The notes beneath the pieces were generated by a model that made no database searches, was not told where the DNA came from, and saw nothing but the letters and a program-made list of their open reading frames with translations. A stretch of 39,405 nt of DNA from Methylobacterium goesingense (GTDB lineage Bacteria > Pseudomonadota > Alphaproteobacteria > Rhizobiales > Beijerinckiaceae). The translations under genes and the position numbers were made by a program. Position 1 is the first letter of the stretch. Every line of letters starts with the position of its first letter. Of this stretch, positions 26,768-34,480 are shown in pieces. The stretch is taken from assembly GCF_022179225.1 (NCBI RefSeq), contig NZ_BPQL01000123.1, positions 1 to 39,405 of the forward strand, read 5' to 3'.

Positions 26768-27772
26768 GTGCGCATACTCATCACCGGAACGGCGGGGTTC
26801 ATCGGTTATCACACGGCGCGGCGCCTGCAGCGCTCGGGGCACGAAGTCGTCGGCATCGACGGCATGACCCCGTATTACGACGTCAGCTACAAGCAGCGCC
26901 GGCACGCGACCCTGCTGCAGAATCCGGGCTTCACCGCGCACGAATTCATGCTCGAGGACATGGACGCCCTGGGCCGGGTCTGGGAGGAGACCGCCCCCGA
27001 GGTGGTCATCCACCTCGCCGCCCAGGCCGGCGTCCGCTACAGCCTGGAGAACCCGCGCGCCTACGTCGATTCCAACCTGACGGGCACCTTCAACGTGCTC
27101 GAATGCGCCCGGCGCATGACGCCGGGCCACCTGCTACTGGCCTCCACAAGCTCGGTCTACGGCGCCGCCGACAAGGTGCCCTTCGCCGAGGCCGACAAGG
27201 CGGACGCGCCGATGACTCTCTATGCCGCTACCAAGAAGGCCACCGAGCTGATGGCGCATTCCTACGCCCATCTGTTCGACATCCCCACCACCGCGTTCCG
27301 ATTCTTCACAGTCTACGGGCCGTTCGGGCGCCCCGACATGGCGCTGTTCAAGTTCGTCTCGGCCCTGCTGCAGGACCGGCCGCTCGACATCTACAATCAC
27401 GGCCGGATGGAGCGGGACTTCACCTACATCGACGACCTCGTGGAGGGCATCGTTCGCCTCATCGACGCGGTGCCGATACGCGGCGAGCCGGTGCGGGATG
27501 CGGAGGACACTCTCTCGGCGGTGGCGCCGTTCCGCACGGTCAACATCGGCAATTCCGACCCCGTGCCGCTGATGCATTTCGTCGATGCCGTCGAGAGCGC
27601 CGTCGGCCGCAAGGGCCGGCACAACTACCTGCCCATGCAGCCCGGCGACGTGCCCCGCACCTTCGCCGACAGCAGCCTCCTCCAGAGCCTGACCGGCTTC
27701 CGGCCCGCCACACCCGTCGCCGAAGGCGTCGGCCGCTTCGTCGGCTGGTACCGGGACTATCACTGCGTCTGA
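26768..27772 (+). CDS. UDP-glucuronate 4-epimerase (extended SDR family)
   Basis: The 334-residue NAD-dependent epimerase has a Rossmann motif GTAGFIG at 7-13, the catalytic Tyr152-x3-Lys156 in YAATKKA, and STSSVYG before it. The substrate region [14 protein letters not shown] and [20 protein letters not shown] are characteristic of the CapI/LpsL UDP-glucuronate 4-epimerase subgroup, which converts UDP-GlcA to UDP-GalA. GTG 26768 with GAGGGG about six bases upstream is the start; no ATG fits before the Rossmann motif. UDP-glucose dehydrogenase at the window end would provide its UDP-GlcA substrate. The glycosyltransferase gene begins 59 bases after its stop, likely one transcript. Confidence 0.9.
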   Translation: MRILITGTAGFIGYHTARRLQRSGHEVVGIDGMTPYYDVSYKQRRHATLLQNPGFTAHEFMLEDMDALGRVWEETAPEVVIHLAAQAGVRYSLENPRAYVDSNLTGTFNVLECARRMTPGHLLLASTSSVYGAADKVPFAEADKADAPMTLYAATKKATELMAHSYAHLFDIPTTAFRFFTVYGPFGRPDMALFKFVSALLQDRPLDIYNHGRMERDFTYIDDLVEGIVRLIDAVPIRGEPVRDAEDTLSAVAPFRTVNIGNSDPVPLMHFVDAVESAVGRKGRHNYLPMQPGDVPRTFADSSLLQSLTGFRPATPVAEGVGRFVGWYRDYHCV

Positions 27773-27831
27773 GCCGGAACGGACCTCGTGGCGGCGATGG
27801 CCCGGCGAGGCACTGCGCGGGGAATTTCGCC

Positions 27832-29934
27832 ATGCTCAACGATCCGGACACCACCCTCGCGCCCTGGCCCGGCGCCGTCGCGCTCTCGGTCCAGCTCGAC
27901 CCGATCACGCGAATCCTCATTCGCGCGCCGGCGCGGCCCGGACCGGCCGACGGCGCCGTCCTCCAGCGGGCCGCCGCGATCGTCGCCGGCGCGGGCCGGG
28001 GCCCCGAGGTGCGGGGCGCGCTCCAGGTGCTGCTCGGGCTGGTCCACGCCCATCCGGCCTGCGAGCGCCTGCAGATCCTTGCCGCCCGCCTCGTGGAGGT
28101 CGCCGAACTCGTCGAGCCCGGAACGCAGGACCGGGAGGCGGTGCCGGCCCGCGCCTGGGCCGGGGTGCATGCGCGCTTCCCGGAGGCGGTGGAGCCGTTT
28201 CGCCTGGTGCTGCGCTGGACCCTGCGCCGACAGGGGCGCGAGGCCGCCGCCCGGCTGGTCCGAGACCGTTTCCCGAAAGCTCCCGCGACTTGCCCGGCGA
28301 TGCTCCTCCAGGCCTGGGGCCTCGAGGAGATCCGCGCCCACGCGGAGGCCGATGCCGCGTTCGAGCGTCTGATCGCGACCCATCCGCGCGAATCCACGTA
28401 CGTGGCGTTCGCCCGTGCCTTGTCGAAGCGCGGCGAGATCGGGCGGGCCCTGCGGCTGCTCGAGGATGGGATCGCCCGCTTCGGCTCGGGCGGCAAGCTC
28501 GCGGCGCCCCATGCGGCGGCGGCGGCCGATTGCGCCCGTCTGACGGCCTTCTGCGGGCACGGCGCGATGCCGCCCCCGGGGCGCGCCGCCGACGCGGTGC
28601 TGGCCGAAATCTTCGCTCGCCTCGCACCGACGCGCCGGGTGCCCCGCCGCCGCCGGCGGGTCGGGCGCGTGATGATGATCACGGGCTCCCTCGGGGCGGG
28701 CGGGGCCGAGCGTCAGTTCGCCCTCACGGCACGGGGCCTGCACGCCGCCCGGGTCCGGGCTGCGCCCATCGCCGGCAGCACCATCGCCGGGCCGATCGAG
28801 GTCGTGGTGCGCTCGACGGGGGCCCGGATCGGAGGCGACTTCTTCGCCCCCGGCCTGCGTGCGGACGGCCTCGCGGTGGAGGAATACGCCGACTTTCCGG
28901 TGCAAGACGGCGATCCGGCCCGCTCGGTGCTCGTCCCCTTCGCGTCTATGCTCGACCTCCTGCCCGTCCCGATGCAGGAGGGGACCTTACGCCTCGCCGA
29001 TGCGATCCGCCGCCGCCGGCCCCATGTGGTCCATCTCTGGCAGGACGGCTCGATCCTGGCCTGTGGGCTCGCGGCCCTGGCCGCCGGGGTGCCGCGTATC
29101 GTCCTCGCCGTGCGCAGCCTGCCCCCCGTGGACCGGCCGGAGCGCGACCGCCCGGAATATGCCGGCCTCTATCGGGCGCTGCTGGCCGCCCCCGGCGTAC
29201 GCCTCACCGCCAATTCGCACGCCGCCGCGCGCCGCTACGCCGCTTGGCTCGACCTCGACCCGGCCCGTGTCGACGTCATCTACAACGGCGTCGACGCCTT
29301 GCCGTCCGAGGCCTTGCCGTCCGAGGCCTTGCCGTCCGATGACGTGCCGGCCGAGGCCGCCCGCGCGGCGGCCTTCTTCGCCCGAACGCCCCACGCGGGT
29401 TTCACCCTCGGCACGGTGATGCGCCTCGACGAGAACAAGCGGCCGTTCCTCTGGCTGGAAGCCGCCGCGCGCATCCGGGCGACGGCCCCCGATACCCGTT
29501 TCATCATGGTCGGGGATGGTCCCTTACGCGAGGCCTGCGAGGCCCGGGCCGCGCGCCTGGGCCTCGCCGGGCACGTCCTGTTCGTCGGCCGCTCGGCCCA
29601 TGTCGGCGCCTGGCTCGCGCGGATGGACGCGTTCCTGCTGCTCTCCCTGGTGGAGGGGCTGCCCAACGTGCTCGTCGAGGCGCAGCATGCCGGCCTGCCG
29701 GTGGTGACCACCGACGCGGGCGGTGCCGCCGAAACGATCGTGCCCGGCCGGACCGGGCTTCTGCTGCCGGCCGGCCCCGACCTTACGCCCGAGGCCGTGG
29801 CCGAGACCGTTCTGGCACTTCGCGCCGACGCACCCCGCCGTGCCGCCATGGGGGGCGCGGCGCGGGCTTGGGCCCGCGAGACCTTCTCGGTTGCCGCCAT
29901 GATGGAGCGGACGGTGCGCAGTTTCCTGACGTAG
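27832..29934 (+). CDS. GT4-type glycosyltransferase with helical N-terminal half
   Basis: The protein has 700 residues from ATG 27832, which has GGGGAA eight bases upstream. Residues 1-270 are Ala/Arg/Leu-rich helices resembling degenerate TPR repeats (LQVLLGLVHAHPACERLQI, FARALSKRGEIGRALRLLEDG). Residues about 275-700 are a GT-B glycosyltransferase: the N-terminal loop GSLGAGGAERQ begins near 285, HVVHLWQDGS is mid-domain, and the GT4 donor motif VEGLPNVLVEAQHAGLPVV begins near 607. It is a paralogue of the protein at 36373-38958, sharing these blocks and the overall plan. It probably transfers a sugar during assembly of the exported polymer; donor and acceptor are unknown. A 15-base tandem repeat adds three ALPSE-like units between the two GT lobes. 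An overlapping upstream open frame is not part of this gene. Confidence 0.85.
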   Translation: MLNDPDTTLAPWPGAVALSVQLDPITRILIRAPARPGPADGAVLQRAAAIVAGAGRGPEVRGALQVLLGLVHAHPACERLQILAARLVEVAELVEPGTQDREAVPARAWAGVHARFPEAVEPFRLVLRWTLRRQGREAAARLVRDRFPKAPATCPAMLLQAWGLEEIRAHAEADAAFERLIATHPRESTYVAFARALSKRGEIGRALRLLEDGIARFGSGGKLAAPHAAAAADCARLTAFCGHGAMPPPGRAADAVLAEIFARLAPTRRVPRRRRRVGRVMMITGSLGAGGAERQFALTARGLHAARVRAAPIAGSTIAGPIEVVVRSTGARIGGDFFAPGLRADGLAVEEYADFPVQDGDPARSVLVPFASMLDLLPVPMQEGTLRLADAIRRRRPHVVHLWQDGSILACGLAALAAGVPRIVLAVRSLPPVDRPERDRPEYAGLYRALLAAPGVRLTANSHAAARRYAAWLDLDPARVDVIYNGVDALPSEALPSEALPSDDVPAEAARAAAFFARTPHAGFTLGTVMRLDENKRPFLWLEAAARIRATAPDTRFIMVGDGPLREACEARAARLGLAGHVLFVGRSAHVGAWLARMDAFLLLSLVEGLPNVLVEAQHAGLPVVTTDAGGAAETIVPGRTGLLLPAGPDLTPEAVAETVLALRADAPRRAAMGGAARAWARETFSVAAMMERTVRSFLT
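29296..29340 (+). repeat. Three tandem 15-bp repeats inside the glycosyltransferase gene
   Basis: gccttgccgtccgag occurs at 29296-29310 and 29311-29325, and again with one changed base at 29326-29340. The units encode ALPSE, ALPSE, ALPSD just after the YNGVD motif, at the linker between the GT-B lobes. The paralogue at the same position has no such repeat. Confidence 0.88.
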
Positions 29935-29946
29935 GCGGCCTGCCCA

Positions 29947-29971
29947 CGCCCGCGCCGCGCCGGCGCGGGCG
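29947..29971. terminator. GC-rich perfect hairpin between convergent genes
   Basis: cgcccgcgccg (29947-29957) pairs perfectly with cggcgcgggcg (29961-29971) around a three-base loop, between the glycosyltransferase stop (29934) and the converging lyase stop (29986). It is a likely bidirectional terminator without a T-run. Confidence 0.65.
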
Positions 29972-29985
29972 CACGCGGCTCGGTC

Positions 29986-31371
29986 TCACGAGCGCTCGCA
30001 GACCTCCGGCCAGCTCGCCGCGATGCCCTTCGGACCGGCGAAACGCAGGAGGCAGGTGGCGAGCCCGGCGGCGCTCGTGTCCGAGACCGCCCGCACGGGG
30101 AGCAACGCCATGGGAACGCCCCGCGCGATGTCCGCGTCCTTCTCGACCACCCGGATGTTGCCCACCGTGACGTTGTCCTCCGCCGCCACCGCGCCGTCGG
30201 CCTCGGTGCCACCGCCCGTGGCGGCGCGCACCACCGAAATCGGACCCGCGCCGATGCGGCCGGCGCGGTCCGGATTGACGAAGATGTTGCCGGCCGCCCG
30301 CAGCACGCCGCCGGTGCCCGTGGCCGAGCCGTAGACGGCGCTGTCGACGCCGCTCGAATAGGCGGTGGGGCTGAGGAGGAAGAGATTGTTGGCGAGCTGC
30401 ACGGCGGCGTTCGAGACGACCTTGGGATGGCGCTGGCTGGTGCCCTCGAAGACGTTGGCCAGCACCGTCACGCTGACGCGCGGCGCCATCAGGTCGCCGA
30501 GATGCCGGAGGGGCTCCTGGCAGCCCTCCGCCTGTCCGTCCTTGTAGCAGGTCAGGGTGCCGATCAGCATGACCTTGTTGTGCTCGGCGAAGTGGTTGAA
30601 CGCCACCGTCGCGCGGGACTCGCTGTCGAAGCGGCTCTTGCGCACGATGTCGACGCAGCCGTCGCCGCAGCGGTGGAAGGCGTTGTGCAGGATCGCGACC
30701 CGGTCGAACCGGTCGGTCAGTCCAATGGCGTCGCCGGTCTTGTCCGCCTTGTCGTCGTAGGGGTCCTTGGTGAAGGCGAGGCCGCTGACGATGACGTTGC
30801 TGACATCCGTCAGGGTGAGCTGCGTCAGGCGTGGGGCACCCGAGAGCGTGATGCCGCCGCAGCCGCCGTCGAGGGTGGTGTCGGAGGGCAGGTGAAGCCC
30901 GGCCTCGAGGTGGATCTGTCCCGTCAACTCGGGGGCGAAGACGATCCAGCCGCCGCCGGAATTCTGCGCCGTCTCCACCGCCCAGCGCAGGGTGCCCTCC
31001 GGGCTCGGCCGGCTCGCGGAGGATTTCGCGTCGTCGAGGCGCGTCACGGTGAGGAGCCGCTTGCCGAGCCCGCCCGTGGTGCCGGCGGCCGCCCCCTGGA
31101 TCTGCCCGGTCAGCGGGCTCGCGCTGACGCGTCCGTCGCCGACGGTCGGCGCGACCCGCCGACAGGGCAGGGCGGCCCGCTCGGCCGCCGCCTTGGCCTC
31201 GTCGAAGAAGCGGCGGGCCGCGAGCGAGCCATCCGCCGCCGCGGCGGGAAGCGCGGACATAGCGAGGAGACCAGCACAGATCAGGCTGGCCGTGACGATG
31301 GTGGGACCTCGAGCGGCCCGACGCGGTGCGGTGTCGCAGGACGATCCGCGAAGGGGATACCGACGCGCCAT
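29986..31371 (-). CDS. Secreted polysaccharide lyase family 1 (pectate lyase-like) protein
   Basis: The 461-residue protein has a Tat/Sec-like N-terminus: an Arg-rich start and the hydrophobic segment TIVTASLICAGLLAMSALPA, with cleavage near ALPAAAA. The rest is a right-handed beta-helix of PL1 type: GTLRWAVETAQNSGGGWIVF, a PL1-like core DAIGLTDRFDRVAILHNAFH, CGDGCVDIVRKS and FNHFAEHNKVMLIG. PL1 enzymes cleave galacturonan by calcium-dependent beta-elimination. The usual QRxPRVR segment is here QRHPKVVSN: the catalytic Arg position is kept, while the later basic residues are altered. ATG 31371 has AAGGAG eight bases upstream. It sits between the two polysaccharide transcription units, so it may trim or release the self-made polymer rather than digest plant pectin. 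Confidence 0.85.
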   Translation of the reverse strand: MARRYPLRGSSCDTAPRRAARGPTIVTASLICAGLLAMSALPAAAADGSLAARRFFDEAKAAAERAALPCRRVAPTVGDGRVSASPLTGQIQGAAAGTTGGLGKRLLTVTRLDDAKSSASRPSPEGTLRWAVETAQNSGGGWIVFAPELTGQIHLEAGLHLPSDTTLDGGCGGITLSGAPRLTQLTLTDVSNVIVSGLAFTKDPYDDKADKTGDAIGLTDRFDRVAILHNAFHRCGDGCVDIVRKSRFDSESRATVAFNHFAEHNKVMLIGTLTCYKDGQAEGCQEPLRHLGDLMAPRVSVTVLANVFEGTSQRHPKVVSNAAVQLANNLFLLSPTAYSSGVDSAVYGSATGTGGVLRAAGNIFVNPDRAGRIGAGPISVVRAATGGGTEADGAVAAEDNVTVGNIRVVEKDADIARGVPMALLPVRAVSDTSAAGLATCLLRFAGPKGIAASWPEVCERS

Positions 31372-31759
31372 GGCGAGAACTCCTTGATGAGCGTCGCGCC
31401 GACCCGGACCCGGGCGAGACCGGTCGAGATCCGACCCACGGTCCTTGCCTGGCCTCCCGCGCGATGCCGCCGGAGCCTAGCGTTCGTGGGCGGACAGCGA
31501 TCCGCCCCCACGAGGGCCGAAGGCGATGGCCAATCGGCGTAGGGCGGGTACCCGCCGATCCGTCCCGCCGGACCGGATCTCATCCTTTCGGAGGGGGAGA
31601 TCACCCACGCCGCACGCACCGGCTACCGACAATGGCGGGTTTGTGGAGGTTACAAATCCCAATAGGTTAACAAAACCTTAACAGGAAAAACAAAGAAACG
31701 GTTGGGAAGTCAGCGCGCCATTTGTAGCGGGCTTTTCTATAGCCTTGAGGAGCCGGAAA
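31372..31759. other. Divergent promoter region between lyase and TPR/SGNH operon
   Basis: This 388-base region separates two divergent genes and carries no gene. The 100 bases nearest the TPR gene are AT-rich (ttacaaatcccaatagg, aggaaaaacaaag) and hold the CtrA-type site. The half next to the lyase is GC-rich. No confident -10/-35 pair could be assigned. Confidence 0.45.
31665..31685 (+). promoter_or_regulatory. Perfect CtrA-type box upstream of the TPR/SGNH operon
   Basis: ggttaacaaaaccttaacagg contains TTAA (31667-31670), seven bases, TTAAC (31678-31682), an exact match to the CtrA consensus. The reverse strand also reads TTAA-N7-TTAAC, so the site could serve both divergent genes. It lies 75 bases before the TTG start of the TPR protein. 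Confidence 0.65.
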
Positions 31760-34351
31760 TTGGCGACCAAAGATCTCATCTATACATCGATTGGCACGTG
31801 CCGGATCGCGGAGCCCCTGGGGGCTACAGTACAGTTGCGCGGTCTTCGGAGGAATAGTTCGAACATCTATGGTTTCGTCCATACCGCTCCGGAGGCCTTG
31901 CAGCAGATCGACTACCTCGAAGGACGTGAGTTTCCTGCCGAACTCGCCCGCTTCCTGACGCCGGACGGTGTCCTGGTCCGCAGCCAGCGCCAGGCGACCG
32001 ATGTGTTCGTGGTCGAGATCTCCACGGTCAAGGAGATCGTCTTCGACGCCTGGTACCTGCAGATCAATTACCTCGAGCGTACCTTCCGCGATCGGGGTGG
32101 CCTCCTCGAAGCCTTCTTCGGCCTGAAGGGCGAACGCGATCCGGAGGTGCGCCGCCGGCATTTCGAGGCCCTCCCGGGCTTCGCCGAGACCGATGCACTG
32201 GAGCGCCGCGTCCTCATCGAGGGCTACATCCGCAGCACCACCCGCGACGAACTCGAGGCGCATATGGCCGAGATCGTCCGGCGCCTGCCGGCCCCGGTGG
32301 TCTTCGTGAACCACATCAACGTGCCGAACACCGCCGGCGACCTCATCGCCTCGCGCAACCGCCTCTGCGGCTGGATCGGCGAGATCTGCGCCATGCGCGG
32401 CTACCGTCACTTCGACCCCTCGCCGCACGTGTCCACCTACGGTGTGTCCGAGGCCATGGCCGAGGAGGGCCGCGATCTCAACCACTACGCCAACCCGTTC
32501 AAGCCGATCATCGGCAGCATCCTGTTCGACGGCGTCCTCGGCCGCATTGCGGCGACCGGCGAGGTCGAGCCCGCTCCGGCCGTGCTCGAAGTGACGGCGG
32601 CCACCGAGGCCGAGCCCGCGCCGCCGCCGCGCCCGCCGGCACGGCCGGCCCTGGTCCATGCCTCGATCCAGGCGGCCCTGAACGAGGCCAAGCGGCGCAT
32701 CGCCGACGGCGACCTCGACGAGGCCGAGACCATCCTGCACGGCCTCTCGGCCGAGGATGGGCGCCAGGCGGGGGTCCACACGCTGCTGGGCACCGTCGCG
32801 TTCCATCGCGGGGACACCACGGCGGCGGCAGCCGAGTTCCGCGAGGCGGTGGACATCGACCCGGCCGCGCTGGAGCCGCGCCTGATGCTGGTCAAGACCG
32901 CCCTGCGGGTCGGCAAGCTGGAGGAGGCCTGCGCCATCGCGGGCGACCTCGTCCGGCGTGCGCCGGACGACCTGCGCATCCTGCTGGTGGCGGCCAAGGC
33001 CATGATGCGGGCCAAGCAATACGCCAGCGCCACCGCCATCTGGCAGCGGGTCTCGATCATGCGGCCGGAACTCGTGCTGCCGCTCATCGAGATGGCGCGT
33101 TGCGAGATGAAGGTCCGCAACTACGAGGCGGCCCTCACCGCCGCAAACGCGGCCCTGCGGCGCGACCCCCGCGAGGCCGGCGCCCTAGTGATCAAGAGCG
33201 ACGCGCTCCTGAAGCTCAAGCGCATGCGCGAACTGGCGGCGGTCTCCCTCGAACTCGCCGCCATCGAGCCCAAGGCCGCCATGGCGGCGGTGCCGGCCCT
33301 GATCTCGTCCTTGCATCCGGAGGAGGCGGCCAGCATCGTGGCCACCGCGCGCGAGACCGGCGAGGTCGACATCGACGCGGTGATGCGCGCCGCCCTGATC
33401 CGCACCCTGGAACGGCGCGGCAAGGTCGCCAACGAGCGCGGCGACACCCCTGCCGCCGCCGCCGCCTGGAAATCGATCCTGCTGATCGAACCCGACAGCG
33501 CCCGCGCTGCAGCCGGCCTGCGCCGGTTGTTCACCCCCCTCGTCATCGCGGCCCGCGCTCGGGCGGCCGAGAACGACGTGCCGGGCGCGGTGGCGGCCTA
33601 CGAGGCGGCCCTGGCGATCCAGGACGACGGGGCGCGGATCCTGCGCGAACTCAGCCTTCTCCACGAGAAGGCCGGCGATTGGCTCAAGGCGAACCAGAGC
33701 TGGGCCCGCCTCGCGCGGATCTCCGAGGACGGACAGCCGTTCAAGCGCAAGGCCGCGCGGGCGGCCATGCGGGCCGAGCGCTACGACAGCGCGGTGCGGG
33801 TCTACCACGAACTCGAATGCGCCGGGGACGAGCAGGCGGCCCGCAACCTCACCTCGGCCCTGCGCCGCCTGGTGCGGAGCATGCGCGAGGACTTCGCGGC
33901 GGGCCACCTGGAACTGGCCGCGACCAAGGCCGACGTCGTGCTCGAGGTCGACCCCGACAGCGAGGCGGCCCAGCGCACCTTCCGCAAGGTGATGCAGACC
34001 TACTCGAAGCGCCTTCGCGAGGCGGTGAGCACCGAGGACGTGGCGCTGCAGGAGGAGATCGGCCTCAAGATGCTGGAGCTGGAGCCGGCCCGGCCCGATG
34101 CCCTCAAGGTCCTGTCCCGGCTCTACCGCATGGCCAAGCGCCATCGCGACGGTATCGCGGTGCTCCAGCGCCTCACCGAGATCGAGCCCGAGGATACCGG
34201 CCACTGGGTCAAGCTCGCCCGGTCCTGCCGGGCCATCCGGCTCTACGACCGGGGCGTGCCCGCCGCCCTCAAGGCCCTGGAGATCGAGCCGGGCAACGTC
34301 GCCACCGTGAACCTGCTCAGCGACATGCTGAACCGACAGGCCGCCCCCTGA
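31760..34351 (+). CDS. Large TPR protein with SGNH/GSCFA-like N-terminal domain
   Basis: The 863-residue protein starts at TTG 31760, supported by GAGGAG seven bases upstream; an earlier TTG at 31745 lies inside that ribosome site. Residues 1-260 look like a hydrolase/transferase of the SGNH-like group: IGTCRIAEPL near the start could be the nucleophile loop (Thr/Cys instead of Ser), with VVFVNHINVPN and FDPSPHVSTYG later. A Pro/Ala-rich linker follows at about 272-298. The rest is at least ten TPR-like repeats (for example LNEAKRRIADGDLDEAETIL and LGTVAFHRGDTTAAAAEFREAVDIDP). No signal peptide is seen, so it is probably cytoplasmic. As first gene of the operon with two glycan genes and ugd, it may organise or modify the growing polysaccharide; its activity is unknown. 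Confidence 0.75.
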   Translation: MATKDLIYTSIGTCRIAEPLGATVQLRGLRRNSSNIYGFVHTAPEALQQIDYLEGREFPAELARFLTPDGVLVRSQRQATDVFVVEISTVKEIVFDAWYLQINYLERTFRDRGGLLEAFFGLKGERDPEVRRRHFEALPGFAETDALERRVLIEGYIRSTTRDELEAHMAEIVRRLPAPVVFVNHINVPNTAGDLIASRNRLCGWIGEICAMRGYRHFDPSPHVSTYGVSEAMAEEGRDLNHYANPFKPIIGSILFDGVLGRIAATGEVEPAPAVLEVTAATEAEPAPPPRPPARPALVHASIQAALNEAKRRIADGDLDEAETILHGLSAEDGRQAGVHTLLGTVAFHRGDTTAAAAEFREAVDIDPAALEPRLMLVKTALRVGKLEEACAIAGDLVRRAPDDLRILLVAAKAMMRAKQYASATAIWQRVSIMRPELVLPLIEMARCEMKVRNYEAALTAANAALRRDPREAGALVIKSDALLKLKRMRELAAVSLELAAIEPKAAMAAVPALISSLHPEEAASIVATARETGEVDIDAVMRAALIRTLERRGKVANERGDTPAAAAAWKSILLIEPDSARAAAGLRRLFTPLVIAARARAAENDVPGAVAAYEAALAIQDDGARILRELSLLHEKAGDWLKANQSWARLARISEDGQPFKRKAARAAMRAERYDSAVRVYHELECAGDEQAARNLTSALRRLVRSMREDFAAGHLELAATKADVVLEVDPDSEAAQRTFRKVMQTYSKRLREAVSTEDVALQEEIGLKMLELEPARPDALKVLSRLYRMAKRHRDGIAVLQRLTEIEPEDTGHWVKLARSCRAIRLYDRGVPAALKALEIEPGNVATVNLLSDMLNRQAAP

Positions 34352-34380
34352 GGCAACCCCTCCGCCGACCTTCGACGGCC

Positions 34381-34407
34381 CCCGCCCCGGATCGCGTCCG
34401 GGGCGGG
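34381..34407 (+). terminator. Perfect 11-bp hairpin within the operon, after the TPR gene
   Basis: cccgccccgga (34381-34391) pairs with tccggggcggg (34397-34407) around tcgcg, in the 129-base gap before the next gene. No T-run follows, so it may attenuate read-through or mark mRNA processing rather than stop transcription fully. Confidence 0.5.
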
Positions 34408-34480
34408 TCCGGAAAGCCGCGCCCTCGCGCCCAGGGCCGCTCCCCCGCCCGACCACCATCCGTTCCCGGAGACAGCGTCC

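Noticed and set aside
26653..27831. Upstream extension of the glycosyltransferase frame across the epimerase gene
   Set aside because: This part is Arg/His-rich out-of-frame translation of the epimerase. The glycosyltransferase has a good ribosome site and ATG at 27832.
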